Shown here: positions 1-8,054 of the stretch, one piece after another
Layout: the number at the start of each line of letters is the position of its first letter
Numbering within the stretch: position 1 is the stretch's first letter
Source of the DNA: an uncultured Spartobacteria bacterium
GTDB taxonomy: Bacteria; Verrucomicrobiota; Verrucomicrobiia; Chthoniobacterales; Terrimicrobiaceae
NCBI GenBank assembly: GCA_937888355.1
Contig: CALAPX010000026.1
Coordinates: 1 to 35,419 of the forward strand
Reading direction: 5' to 3'
Length of the DNA: 35,419 bases
Notes under the pieces: model-generated
Databases searched by the model: none
The model's input: only the letters and a program-made list of their open reading frames with translations
What the model was told of the DNA's origin: nothing
Translations under genes and position numbers: made by a program

Positions 1-1
1 C

Positions 2-148
2 GCCTCCGATGCGGGTGCTCGGGCGGAGCGTGGGCTTGGATTCCTTATAGGGAGCATCGCGCTGCCCGCCCTGATCATGCACTCGCTCGCCACGATCGAC
101 CTTGCAACGGTCGACCTCGACGTGCTCGCGGCCGTGCTGATCGCCAAA
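2..148 (+). CDS. Fragment resembling an AEC-family (auxin efflux carrier) transporter
   Basis: Read on the plus strand from base 2, the first ~49 codons give a hydrophobic, transporter-like segment containing [13 protein letters not shown] followed by [19 protein letters not shown]. It resembles the early membrane segments of the auxin efflux carrier family, where a Leu-Pro-Ala-Leu helix break is typical. Beyond about base 148 the same frame only reads antisense to accC and makes no sense as protein. Neither a start nor an end is present. The family call is by eye. The better supported point is that this stretch looks coding on the plus strand while the following DNA is clearly accC on the minus strand. 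Confidence 0.35.
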
Positions 149-787
149 GACTTGGAATTCGATGTGATGGGGGTTGACGATGAATTTCTCGATATAGACG
201 GCGCCATTTCCGAAGGCTTTGTCGGCCTCCATACGCGCGGCATGGTAACCTTGGATGAGACTGCCCTCGTTGCTGGCGATCCGCATGCCACGACCGCCAC
301 CGCCGGCGACGGCTTTGATCATGACCGGGAAGCCAATTTTACGGGCGATTTTTAACGCTTCCTGTTCTGTGTCAACAATGCCATCGCTTCCAGGTGAAAT
401 CGGGACGCCTGCGTTGCGTGCGCAGTCGCGTGCAGAGTTTTTGTCACCCATGAGCCGTATGGCTTCGGGGGTGGGGCCGATGAATTTAATATTACAAGAT
501 GCGCAAACCTCGGCAAAATGAGCGTTTTCAGCGAGGAACCCGTAGCCGGGATGGATGGCATCCACGTCGGCAATTTCGGCGGCGCTGATGATGCGATCGA
601 TTTTAAGGTAGCTTTCCGCGCTGTTTGCTGGACCAATACAGATAGCTTCGTCTGCGAACTGGACATGGAGGCTGTCGATGTCGGGCTCGGAGTAGATGGC
701 GACGGACTGAACGCCCAGTTCCTTGCAGGCGCGAATGATGCGAAGAGCGATCTCGCCCCGGTTGGCGATAAGGATTTTTTTGAACAT
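2..787 (-). CDS. accC: Biotin carboxylase subunit of acetyl-CoA carboxylase, N-terminal part
   Basis: AccC carboxylates biotin on AccB using ATP and bicarbonate, the first half-reaction of acetyl-CoA carboxylase in fatty-acid synthesis. The ATG at 787 opens [20 protein letters not shown], a hallmark of the family. [10 protein letters not shown] and the glycine-rich ATP-grasp segment [14 protein letters not shown] follow, then [15 protein letters not shown] at about residues 205-219. After that the frame stays open to the window edge but the expected ERDCS..QRRHQK signature is missing. The last ~43 residues do not look like AccC, so the reliable part is roughly 131-787. The start lies 21 bases after the accB stop, so the two form one operon. 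The C-terminal half is outside the window or lost at the join. Confidence 0.88.
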   Translation of the reverse strand, partial: MFKKILIANRGEIALRIIRACKELGVQSVAIYSEPDIDSLHVQFADEAICIGPANSAESYLKIDRIISAAEIADVDAIHPGYGFLAENAHFAEVCASCNIKFIGPTPEAIRLMGDKNSARDCARNAGVPISPGSDGIVDTEQEALKIARKIGFPVMIKAVAGGGGRGMRIASNEGSLIQGYHAARMEADKAFGNGAVYIEKFIVNPHHIEFQVFGDQHGREHVEVDRCKVDRGERVHDQGGQRDAPYKESKPTLRPSTRIGG

Positions 788-808
788 GGCAGCGGGTTGG
801 CCCGAGCG

Positions 809-1264
809 TTATTTAAGGCGAAACATAGCCTGACCAAATTGGACTGGCTTGCCATTTTCTGCGCAAATCTCTGCGATGACGCCGGTGGTCTCCGCCTTGA
901 CTTCATTCATGACTTTCATCGCTTCGATGATACAAACAACAGTCTCAGGAGTGACTTCTTGGCCGACACTCACGAATGGTGGAGTATCGGGGGAGGAGGC
1001 GGAATAAAAGGTGCCAACCATCGGGGATTTGATTTCGGGACCAATCAAGACTGCTGCCGCAGGCGTGGGTGCGGCAGGCGCAGCTGGGAGAGCTTGTGGA
1101 ATGGGATCGCCTATGGCGGACATTAGCGGCTGGCTGACCCGAATTAGGCCGGAAGCCTCAGAAGTTTTCAGGGTAATTTTGAAACCTTCGCGTTCCATTT
1201 TGAAGACGGCAACGCCGTTCTTCTTCATTAGGTCGATGAGTGAGCGTATTTCTTTGATATCCAC
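809..1264 (-). CDS. accB: Biotin carboxyl carrier protein of acetyl-CoA carboxylase
   Basis: This 151-residue protein carries the biotin that AccC carboxylates and that the carboxyltransferase empties onto acetyl-CoA. The N-terminus (MDIKEIRSLIDLMKKNGVAVFKMEREG) is the usual AccB start, followed by an Ala/Pro-rich linker at about residues 58-72. The C-terminal biotinyl domain contains EAMKVMNE, whose Lys is the biotin attachment site, and begins with the typical SPMVGTFYSASSP. The length is normal for the family. The start codon is GTG and no good Shine-Dalgarno sequence is visible before it. The gene sits directly upstream of accC. The preceding 84 bases (1265-1348) separate it from the glycosidase gene on the same strand and may hold its promoter, but I cannot point to clear -35/-10 boxes. 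Confidence 0.95.
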   Translation of the reverse strand: MDIKEIRSLIDLMKKNGVAVFKMEREGFKITLKTSEASGLIRVSQPLMSAIGDPIPQALPAAPAAPTPAAAVLIGPEIKSPMVGTFYSASSPDTPPFVSVGQEVTPETVVCIIEAMKVMNEVKAETTGVIAEICAENGKPVQFGQAMFRLK

Positions 1265-1348
1265 AATAAGGCAGGGTTTTTTACTGAATTTTGATCATGG
1301 CACGTGCTGACTTGCTGGGTCAAGACATGGAATTTCAGGCAAGAAGCA

Positions 1349-2491
1349 TTAATATGAACGAATGGTTTTCAGGATCCCATTGGTATTTTTAGCTAAGGGG
1401 TCGATGTTCCATAGGAGAAAACCCCCACCATTGCGGGGGGAGGTGGATTTTTCGATCTTGAGTTGGTTGTCAATTTCGCGGCGATCCCAGCCATGCGAGG
1501 CCATGCGATCCAGCGCGATCCCTGGCAGGATAGGAACTCCGCGGGGATTGACGGTAGGGTGGCGCCACCAGCGGAGAAGCGAGGAAAAGCTCTGCGGGCC
1601 TGAATCTGGCCAGTAGAGTTGCGGGGCAAGGTAGTCGATCCAGCCTTCCTTCATCCATGCTAGCGGGTCTGAGAACAGTTCATTGTATTGATCAACGCCG
1701 GCTTTGACATCGGGCGGTGAGCCTTTTGTGTAAATGCCGAAAGGGCTCACGCCAAATTGCATATTCGGTCGTATGGAGTGGATGGTGGTATCGAGTTCCT
1801 TAATAAGGGTGTTCACATTGTGGCGCCGCCAGTTGGATTTAGAGAGCGTTCCACCGGCCTTGATGTAGGAGGCATGAGTTTTGTCATCGGGGAACTTCGG
1901 AAGGCCTCCCTTCGGAGAGGGATAGGGATAGAAGTAGTCATCCAGATGAATGCCGGCGAGGCTGTAGCGTGTAATGAGGTCCCGCACGACGTCATTGATG
2001 TGGCGGCGAACTTGTGGAGCTCCAGGATCCATCCAGAGAATATTTCCGATCTTGTAGGCATATTGCGGAAGACGCCGGGAGATATGGTTTGAAGCACGGG
2101 CGTGTGAGGCATTTGCAGCGGCGCGGTAGGGATTGATCCATGCATGAACAGCGAGGCCTCGAGTCTTCGCTTGGGAAATGAAAAATGCCAACGGATCGTA
2201 GCCAGGGGAGCGGCCTTGAGCGCCGGTGAGATATCTGCTCCAAGGCTCAAGGTGCGATTCGTAGAGCGCGTCGCCTTCTGGGCGAACTTGCAGGAGAACA
2301 GCGTTGAGGCCGGCGGCTTTAGCTGTGTCGAGTAAGCGAAGAACCTCGGTTTTCTGGGCTGATTCGGAGAGGCCGGGTTTTGAGGGAAAGTTGATATTAT
2401 GGACGCTGGCAATCCAGGCCCCGCGCATATTGCCCTGAAGATCCAGAGTCAGGAAAAAAATGAGATAGAAGAAAGGAAAGAGCAGTTTCAT
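1349..2491 (-). CDS. Secreted glycosyl-hydrolase-like protein, GHL10/DUF187 type
   Basis: The 380-residue protein starts with a hydrophobic signal peptide (about residues 1-20, no lipobox Cys). It continues with MRGAWIASVHNINFPSKPG and the block LNAVLLQVRPEGDALYES, then LAVHAWINPYRA and GIHLDDYFYPYPS. These are the conserved blocks of GHL10 proteins (YddW-like, PF02638), TIM-barrel enzymes thought to act on glycans, possibly peptidoglycan-related. The substrate cannot be read from the sequence. The Asp pair in HLDDYFYP and the late DYLAPQLYWP segment fit a barrel active site. The start lies 6 bases after the stop of the TIGR03943-type gene, so it is probably last in the permease transcript. 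Why a glycosidase-like protein is paired with a permease is unclear. Confidence 0.85.
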   Translation of the reverse strand: MKLLFPFFYLIFFLTLDLQGNMRGAWIASVHNINFPSKPGLSESAQKTEVLRLLDTAKAAGLNAVLLQVRPEGDALYESHLEPWSRYLTGAQGRSPGYDPLAFFISQAKTRGLAVHAWINPYRAAANASHARASNHISRRLPQYAYKIGNILWMDPGAPQVRRHINDVVRDLITRYSLAGIHLDDYFYPYPSPKGGLPKFPDDKTHASYIKAGGTLSKSNWRRHNVNTLIKELDTTIHSIRPNMQFGVSPFGIYTKGSPPDVKAGVDQYNELFSDPLAWMKEGWIDYLAPQLYWPDSGPQSFSSLLRWWRHPTVNPRGVPILPGIALDRMASHGWDRREIDNQLKIEKSTSPRNGGGFLLWNIDPLAKNTNGILKTIRSY

Positions 2492-2497
2492 TTGGTA

Positions 2498-3298
2498 TCA
2501 ATAGATAAAGGACTCTCGAGGGGGTTCGGTTTCAATGATCCGATTGGCGTGGAGGACGGCCTTGTGGCGGCCGTTCTCTACGGGAAAGGTCGCTGTGCCG
2601 CTGACTTTAACCCAGTCCATTTCCGCAAAATTTAAAGATTCATTTGTTTGGACAATGATGCCAGCGGGGCGTGCATCCGCGGCGCAGCACATGACGAAGA
2701 GTCTGACAAGGTGGAAGCGGTTATTGTCGGGGCTGCCGGTTCTGGCGGGCATGAGTTGGCCGACGACTTCGACTTCACGCCCATCAAAATCGGAGCGCAT
2801 TGTTTCATCCGTCGCGGCATACATGAGATCGACAGTTTCCGCGAGGATTTGGCCTTCAGTATTGGTTTGCAGATATAGGGAGGGGTCCATCATAGTGCCC
2901 TCGCCGACAGTGCCATCGTGTTGAGGGAGGGGCGGGTCGAGGGGAGGGGTGAATGCCGGCAGGTCCTCAATGTGCTCGAGCACTCTACGGTTGAGCACGG
3001 TCGATGCGCTGAAGTGATCCTGCGAGATTGAGGTTGTAGCGAGGATTGGCACCACCAGCATGGCCAGCGAGGGCAGCCCAAGGGCGTGGGATCCGTGGGA
3101 GTCGCAGCAGTGGCCATCGGGCAATAGAAATACTGCGGCGGCAAGGAGCGTCAATATGACTCCCGAGGCAAAGGCGAACCACTGGAAGGAGGGGTGAAGA
3201 TATGAGACGATCCGGCCACTCAGACAGAAATAGAGAATCAGTACTCCCCAAAGAAGAAGAACAGCGGGAATCGACAAGCGGGAAAGGCGTGGATTCAT
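2498..3298 (-). CDS. TIGR03943 (DUF1980) family membrane protein, permease partner
   Basis: This 266-residue protein has two N-terminal membrane helices (about residues 10-31 and 38-58), a short Cys/His-rich loop (DGHCCDSHGSH, about 63-73), another hydrophobic stretch (about 77-90), and a soluble C-terminal domain. The soluble domain contains DFDGREVEVVGQL and RLFVMCCAADARPAGIIV. This arrangement and the CC motif match the TIGR03943/YcgQ family, whose genes usually lie beside a PF03773 permease, as here (ATGA overlap of 4 bases with the upstream gene). The family is linked with metal handling in some bacteria. The Cys/His loop would suit metal binding, but that is inference. The partner identity is well supported by context. 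Confidence 0.85.
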   Translation of the reverse strand: MNPRLSRLSIPAVLLLWGVLILYFCLSGRIVSYLHPSFQWFAFASGVILTLLAAAVFLLPDGHCCDSHGSHALGLPSLAMLVVPILATTSISQDHFSASTVLNRRVLEHIEDLPAFTPPLDPPLPQHDGTVGEGTMMDPSLYLQTNTEGQILAETVDLMYAATDETMRSDFDGREVEVVGQLMPARTGSPDNNRFHLVRLFVMCCAADARPAGIIVQTNESLNFAEMDWVKVSGTATFPVENGRHKAVLHANRIIETEPPRESFIY

Positions 3299-4218
3299 TG
3301 AAACACTATCCCAAGCCTGAGCGCGAGGAGAGCGACGAGGAGGAAGAGACCGACAGCGAGGCCTGCTACAAAGCGGCGCGTGAATACCAAGCTGTAGACG
3401 AAGAGGAGTTTCAAATCGACCATGGGGCCGATAACCAAGAAGGCCAGTTTCGCAACTGCGGGAAAGCTAACGAAGGTAGCGGCAATGAATGCATCTGAAG
3501 AACTGCACAACGAGAGGAGGCCAGCAAGAGTCATCATGGCCGGAATAGCCAGCGTTTCATTTAAAGCAAGGGGTAGGAAAATTTCCTGGTTGATTGAGGT
3601 GCCAAAGAGCGAGGTCACTGCTACGCCGAGCACGAAGTAAACTGCAACATCGAGAAAATCCCGTGTTCCCGAGTGCATCGCGGAGGCGAGGCGTCGCGTG
3701 AATGGCGCATGGGGAGTGAGAGAATGGCTGTCTACATCCCCGCATTGATCAAGGACGGATTTTTTAAGCACGGAGCGAAGGGGTAGGTTTAGAACGGCGA
3801 AGCCTGCGAGAGCTGCAACAAAAAACCCTAGGGAGAGGCGCAGGGTGGTAATCTCCTCCGGCCCCTGGCCGCGAAATGCAGCATAGGTACTGATGGCGGT
3901 GATGGGGTTCACAATAGGTGCCGCGAGCATGTAGGCCACGGCGCTTGAGACAGGCAAGCCCTTGGCGACAAGACGGCGGATCACCGGGACGATCCCGCAT
4001 TCGCAAATGGGGAAGACGAGGCCCATCAGGGCGCTAACGCAAATGCCCGCAGCCGGATTTCGGGGAATAAGCCGCGTCATGACACGTGCCGGGAGAAATT
4101 GGTCGATCACTCCAGAGAGTAGTGTGCCGAAAAGAATGAAGGGAATGCCTTCAAAGAGGATACTCAGGAAGGAATATGAAAAATCGGTGAGGGTGAATGA
4201 AAACCAGGGGCCGCTCAT
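3295..4218 (-). CDS. Permease of the PF03773 (DUF318/ArsP-like) family
   Basis: The 307-residue integral membrane protein has about eight hydrophobic segments. It contains GIPFILFGTLLSGVIDQFLP early and the signature PICECGIVPVIRRLVAKGLP at about residues 70-89, followed by AYMLAAPIVNPITAIST. These mark the PF03773 permease family, which includes the arsenical exporter ArsP and YcgR-type permeases. The Cys pair in CECG is conserved in the family. The gene is the first of a three-gene minus-strand run and overlaps the TIGR03943 gene by ATGA, implying translational coupling and a two-part transporter. The substrate is unknown; metal-related or organoarsenical transport are the established precedents. 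Confidence 0.88.
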   Translation of the reverse strand: MSGPWFSFTLTDFSYSFLSILFEGIPFILFGTLLSGVIDQFLPARVMTRLIPRNPAAGICVSALMGLVFPICECGIVPVIRRLVAKGLPVSSAVAYMLAAPIVNPITAISTYAAFRGQGPEEITTLRLSLGFFVAALAGFAVLNLPLRSVLKKSVLDQCGDVDSHSLTPHAPFTRRLASAMHSGTRDFLDVAVYFVLGVAVTSLFGTSINQEIFLPLALNETLAIPAMMTLAGLLSLCSSSDAFIAATFVSFPAVAKLAFLVIGPMVDLKLLFVYSLVFTRRFVAGLAVGLFLLVALLALRLGIVFQ

Positions 4219-4276
4219 TGGGAGATCTTAGAGGGCAGACTGGAGGCGATAGCCTGCTACCCTGGTGGCAGCTGCG

Positions 4277-5830
4277 TTATGCCGCAACATTCTCAAGCGG
4301 GCGTGGATCAACTGCGGGCGCGGTTTTTTTTCGACGAGTGTAGGGCCGGCGTTTGCGCGGCGCTTCTTTTTCCGGGGCCGCAGTTTTTTTGGAATCGGGT
4401 GCGGTCTTTTTCCGGCGAGTGTAGGGTCGGCGTTTGCGTGGCGCTTCGGGAACGGCCGCAGTTTTAGTCTTAGACGCACTAGAAATGCGGGTTTTCCTTG
4501 CTGGAGGCTTGGCTTTGACTGTGGTGCGAGCGATCGACTTTCGACGTGCCGTGCGAGTGGCAGGGGGAAGTAAATCCCGGGCACTCAGGAGTGTGGGCAC
4601 CGGCATGGATTCATCTTCAAGGCCCTCGAACTGCCTGGTACGCGTCTCGGTGCCTTGCACATAATCTCCAGCGGCTTCAAGAAGGCGGGTGACATTCGTC
4701 TCCCAGGTGGAGTGTTCGAGAAAGGCGTCCCACTCAGGCTCGGAAAGGTCACCGTGAATCAGTGTCGCCATGCCGTCTGCAATGGCATCGCTTGAATCGG
4801 GAGTAATATAAATTCCCAACCCGAAATGCTGAACGAGATCGCGCATGGGGCTCGTACCGCTAGCGGCAAGGACAGGTCGGCGTGCTTGGGCCGCCGTGAT
4901 CAAAGTGCCTGATTGAGAATGGTAGGACGAAGAATAAGTCATCAAAATGAAATCAGCAGCGGAGAAATACGCGACACGTTTTTCCTCCGATACGAATTCA
5001 TCGGAAATGAAAACCCGCTTTGACACCCCCAAATCGTCTGCGAGCATTTGATAATATTTCAATGGGCGATCGCGGTGGGAGGAGACGGCGCCTAGGACGA
5101 CGAGATGGGCTTTGGGGTTGTCGAGGAGGGCGCGAATGGCAAGATCGATATTCTTGTGGTTTCTGACGCTTCCATAGGAGAGGAAAACTTTGCAGCCTCG
5201 GGGAACCAGCCAGCTTTTGCGGATCTGCCTTGCACTTTCCTTGGAGTGAAGAACGGGATCTGGGCCAAGAGGCACCTCCACAGTGCGAATAAATTTAGGG
5301 ATCGGAGAGGGTGGAGGAAATCGCTTGTGGGCGATGGCAATACGGTACGGCTTGTACGCGATGCTAGAGGAAAAGTTTTGCCACCATACCGGGCCCAGCT
5401 GGTTGTCTCTAACCGGGAGGTGAAGGTTCATGGTGTAGATTACCTTATGAAAGAGAGCCAAAAACAGATGTGGCCATATCCATAGCGCTGCTTGGGCATC
5501 CACATGGCTGCCGGCAAGCACGACGGCTGGGCGTTTTTGAAATACTTGCCATGCAAAGTGGAATTGATTGCGAATCGTTTGGATCGCCTTGCTCAGCTTA
5601 CGAGAAGTGAGGTTGGAAGAGTTGCCGGTCGCGCCCTCTGCCATGCAATCCATGACTGGATAAGCAGCATTTCTAGTACGAATGAAGCCAGGTGCGCATA
5701 GAAGAAGCACACGAATACCGAGTTCATGAAGAGCGGTAGCCTGCCGATGGATCTGGTCGGGAATGACGCCATGGGAGCCAGGGCAGTGGATCAGGACATC
5801 AATCGTCGCGCGGCGTTTAGGGCTGGACAT
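4277..5830 (-). CDS. Glycosyltransferase with a duplicated basic C-terminal tail
   Basis: Residues 1 to about 395 form a two-lobed GT-B-like enzyme. The N-terminal lobe runs from DVLIHCPGSHGVIPDQIHRQ. The C-terminal lobe has VFLSYGSVRNHKNIDLAIRA and an acceptor/nucleotide region DFILMTYSSSYHSQSGTLIT, typical of GT4-related transferases. The usual E-x7-E motif is not obvious, so the exact family is open. From about residue 420 the protein becomes a Lys/Arg/Pro/Ala-rich tail of nearly 100 residues. It includes two identical copies of EAPRKRRPYTRRKKTAP at residues 462-478 and 489-505. No membrane segment is seen. The gene stands alone, divergent from the BASS symporter gene. A role in surface glycan or glycoprotein synthesis is plausible but not shown. 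Confidence 0.75.
   Translation of the reverse strand: MSSPKRRATIDVLIHCPGSHGVIPDQIHRQATALHELGIRVLLLCAPGFIRTRNAAYPVMDCMAEGATGNSSNLTSRKLSKAIQTIRNQFHFAWQVFQKRPAVVLAGSHVDAQAALWIWPHLFLALFHKVIYTMNLHLPVRDNQLGPVWWQNFSSSIAYKPYRIAIAHKRFPPPSPIPKFIRTVEVPLGPDPVLHSKESARQIRKSWLVPRGCKVFLSYGSVRNHKNIDLAIRALLDNPKAHLVVLGAVSSHRDRPLKYYQMLADDLGVSKRVFISDEFVSEEKRVAYFSAADFILMTYSSSYHSQSGTLITAAQARRPVLAASGTSPMRDLVQHFGLGIYITPDSSDAIADGMATLIHGDLSEPEWDAFLEHSTWETNVTRLLEAAGDYVQGTETRTRQFEGLEDESMPVPTLLSARDLLPPATRTARRKSIARTTVKAKPPARKTRISSASKTKTAAVPEAPRKRRPYTRRKKTAPDSKKTAAPEKEAPRKRRPYTRRKKTAPAVDPRPLENVAA
4316..4447 (-). repeat. Tandem duplication coding for the basic glycosyltransferase tail
   Basis: Two 51-base units at 4397-4447 and 4316-4366 encode the same 17 residues, EAPRKRRPYTRRKKTAP, separated by ten residues (DSKKTAAPEK). 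The DNA copies differ at several third-codon positions, so the duplication is not recent, or the protein repeat has been held by selection. The Arg/Pro/Lys pattern is reminiscent of AT-hook or histone-H1-like DNA-binding tails. Confidence 0.85.
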
Positions 5831-6089
5831 CAGGTAAAATGGCGGAGCTCAAGGACGCCGCACAAGAGTAGTCCACATGCTTGAGAGGTGGAAGGCGGTT
5901 TTCGGCCTAAAGGCCAGTTGGTTGCGGGCGTGATAATCCATCGCGGTTACTGAAAGCATCGGTGAAGGGTTTGTAAAGGTGCGCCGTGAGGATTCGACCA
6001 TCAAGTTTTTTCTGCCTATGCCATTGGGATAACCGGAACGGGTCAAATGTGGCTTTGCTCATTTGTGGCGGGAAGCTTTACTCTAGCAT

Positions 6090-7016
6090 ATGGCAATTCG
6101 TTTTCTTGCGGCCGCCAACTGGTTTCCTGCTTGGCTGATTATCTTTTGCTGCGCGGCGCTCTTGCGGCCGGATGCATTCACTTGGTTTTCGGGGCCATGG
6201 ATTGTGTGGGCATTGGCATTTATTATGTTGGGCATGGGGGTCACCTTGGATGCGGGAGCGTTCAAAGCGGTCGCGCGGACTCCAGGAGCGCTGGTTGTTG
6301 GGTTTCTTGCCCAGTTTTCCATCATGCCCGCGGCGGGGTGGGCTATTGCGTCACTGCTGAGCTTGCCGCCAGACCTTGCGGTGGGATTGATTTTGGTGGC
6401 GTGCTGTCCGGGGGGGACGGCATCAAATGTGGTTGCATTTATCGCCCGAGCAAATGTCGCCTTGTCCGTTGTGATGACTTTTTGTTCCACAGTGACAGCA
6501 GTGGTTGTGACTCCTTTATTAACGCATTGGCTGGCTGGGGCTTGGTTGCCAGTTGACGGGTGGGGAATGGTGTTTACTGCGATGCAAGTGGTGGTGGCAC
6601 CGGTGGTAATTGGAGTTTTTTTGCACCACCGACTCCCGCAGTTGGCGGGACCTGCAGGAATGGTTGGGCCGCTTGTGTCCGTCGTGCTCATCAGCATGAT
6701 CTGCGCAAGCATCATTGGCCGTAACCGGGAAGAAATTTTGGATAATGGGTTATTGCTCTTTGCTGCAGTTGGTCTTCTGCACGGGGTGGGTTTTATTTTG
6801 GGATGGCTTGCTGCTCGGATCTGCCGTCTGGGGCGGCCTGAAGCTGAGGCTGTCTCGATTGAGGTGGGGATGCAAAACTCTGGACTGGCTGCGGTGCTGG
6901 CGCGAACCCATTTCGCAGCAAATCCGCTGACGGCCGTCCCCGCAGCCCTGTCGAGTGTGGTTCACAGCCTGATCGGCAGCGCCCTAGCCGTCTATTGGAG
7001 GCGCAATAAACAGTAG
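6090..7016 (+). CDS. Bile acid:sodium symporter (BASS) family transporter
   Basis: The 308-residue protein is hydrophobic throughout, with roughly nine or ten membrane segments. It carries the family blocks FIMLGMGVTLDAGAF, QFSIMPAAGWAIAS and the signature VACCPGGTASNVVAFIARAN (about residues 104-123), followed by LSVVMTFCSTVTAVVVTPLL. A second conserved crossover region is EVGMQNSGLAAVLARTHF. BASS proteins move organic anions with sodium across the inner membrane, with bile acids, pantoate and pyruvate among known substrates. The substrate here cannot be predicted. The ATG at 6090 is chosen by homology; the Shine-Dalgarno site is weak. It converges with the next gene, the two stop codons lying 3 bases apart. 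Confidence 0.9.
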   Translation: MAIRFLAAANWFPAWLIIFCCAALLRPDAFTWFSGPWIVWALAFIMLGMGVTLDAGAFKAVARTPGALVVGFLAQFSIMPAAGWAIASLLSLPPDLAVGLILVACCPGGTASNVVAFIARANVALSVVMTFCSTVTAVVVTPLLTHWLAGAWLPVDGWGMVFTAMQVVVAPVVIGVFLHHRLPQLAGPAGMVGPLVSVVLISMICASIIGRNREEILDNGLLLFAAVGLLHGVGFILGWLAARICRLGRPEAEAVSIEVGMQNSGLAAVLARTHFAANPLTAVPAALSSVVHSLIGSALAVYWRRNKQ

Positions 7017-7019
7017 CTC

Positions 7020-8054
7020 CTAATCAAGCGTCGGCGCGCCCGGCTGAGTATGATCGGCATGCAATAAGTTGGAGTTCGCGCTGGGGTGGAGCTTGGGCAT
7101 TACCGAAAGCGTAATGGGATTTCCATCTCTCACGACTTCGATCTGAGTTGGTTCGCCAGCCGTGAGAAAATATGATGCATCTAAAATATCCTCGCAGGTA
7201 GCAACCGGCCGCCCTCCGATGCTCAGGATAATATCGCCTACGCCTAGGCTTGGGGACTCGCCGGGATCTGCGGAGACAAGTCTAGAAATGCGCGCAGTCG
7301 AGCCCCTGATAGGCTCGATATCATCCTCGACCTCGGCACCGACCCAACCGGGCCGAATCTCCCCGAAGCGAAATATATCCTGCCGCACTTTTTCCGCAGC
7401 TTCGATTGGAAGAATAAAGCAGGAGGCACCACCTCCAAGTTGGGAGATGACAATGCCAACAACCCGCCCATCCAATCCGAGAACAGGGCTTCCTCCCTGT
7501 CCCCGGTGCACAGCTAGGTTCGCGCGGAGGTGGGAAGTTGAAAAAAAACGGCCCATGTGGTGCTTGTCGCGAGCTGCTATCATGCCCAAGCAGGGGGTCG
7601 CATCAAAATCTTCCGGGTAACCGATAGAGATCACAGGGGTGCCTTGCTTGACGCTGAGTGAGTTGCCTATGGAAAGAAACGGACTAATGCAGTCGGTTTT
7701 CAGCATAGCGATGCCGCTTCGTTCATCGGCTGCAAGGACAGTGGCTACCAGGGACCGGCCGTTGAAAATGACGCGAACTTCATGAGCTTTCGTGACAACA
7801 GCGGAGTGAGTATAAATTGTGCCCACGGGATCGATAAAAAATCCGCTTCCAAATCGGACACCAAGGTCATCGCACGCCCTTACCCGAACAACAGCTGGAC
7901 AATTTCTTTTGAAGACACAATCGATTTGCGCCTGAAATCCAGAAGCTTCTGATGTTGACAGCTGGGCTTGCGCCGACTCCATCGTTCCTAGCACCAAGAT
8001 ACCTAGGGACAGCAGAAAAAATGCCGCAGGGTTAGAAACTGCGTGACGAGACAT
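7020..8054 (-). CDS. HtrA/DegP-like PDZ protein lacking the catalytic triad (pseudoprotease)
   Basis: The 344-residue protein has a signal peptide (about residues 1-30, ending AQA), a trypsin-like fold (about 45-215) and one PDZ domain (about 232-325, PGWVGAEVEDD to LSVMPKL). Aligned by eye to DegP, the catalytic His of TNNHVV is Ala85 (THSAVV), the Asp of SDIAL is Gly114 (SGIAM), and the Ser of GNSGG is Gly187 (GQGGSP). All three residues are therefore absent while the fold markers around them remain. It should act in the periplasm, perhaps as a peptide-binding sensor or chaperone, not as a protease. It is third in an operon with an ECF sigma gene and overlaps the membrane-protein gene before it by 23 bases. 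The reading frame is intact, so I do not call it a pseudogene. Confidence 0.82.
   Translation of the reverse strand: MSRHAVSNPAAFFLLSLGILVLGTMESAQAQLSTSEASGFQAQIDCVFKRNCPAVVRVRACDDLGVRFGSGFFIDPVGTIYTHSAVVTKAHEVRVIFNGRSLVATVLAADERSGIAMLKTDCISPFLSIGNSLSVKQGTPVISIGYPEDFDATPCLGMIAARDKHHMGRFFSTSHLRANLAVHRGQGGSPVLGLDGRVVGIVISQLGGGASCFILPIEAAEKVRQDIFRFGEIRPGWVGAEVEDDIEPIRGSTARISRLVSADPGESPSLGVGDIILSIGGRPVATCEDILDASYFLTAGEPTQIEVVRDGNPITLSVMPKLHPSANSNLLHADHTQPGAPTLD

Noticed and set aside
352-906. A long minus-strand frame (184 codons) across accB/accC
   Set aside because: It is out of frame with the obvious accC and accB proteins and gives no conserved sequence; it is a shadow of them.
5849-6046. 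A 65-codon minus-strand frame in front of the glycosyltransferase gene
   Set aside because: It has a TTG start, no ribosome site and no recognisable domain. The 259-base region is more simply the divergent promoter region of the glycosyltransferase and BASS genes.
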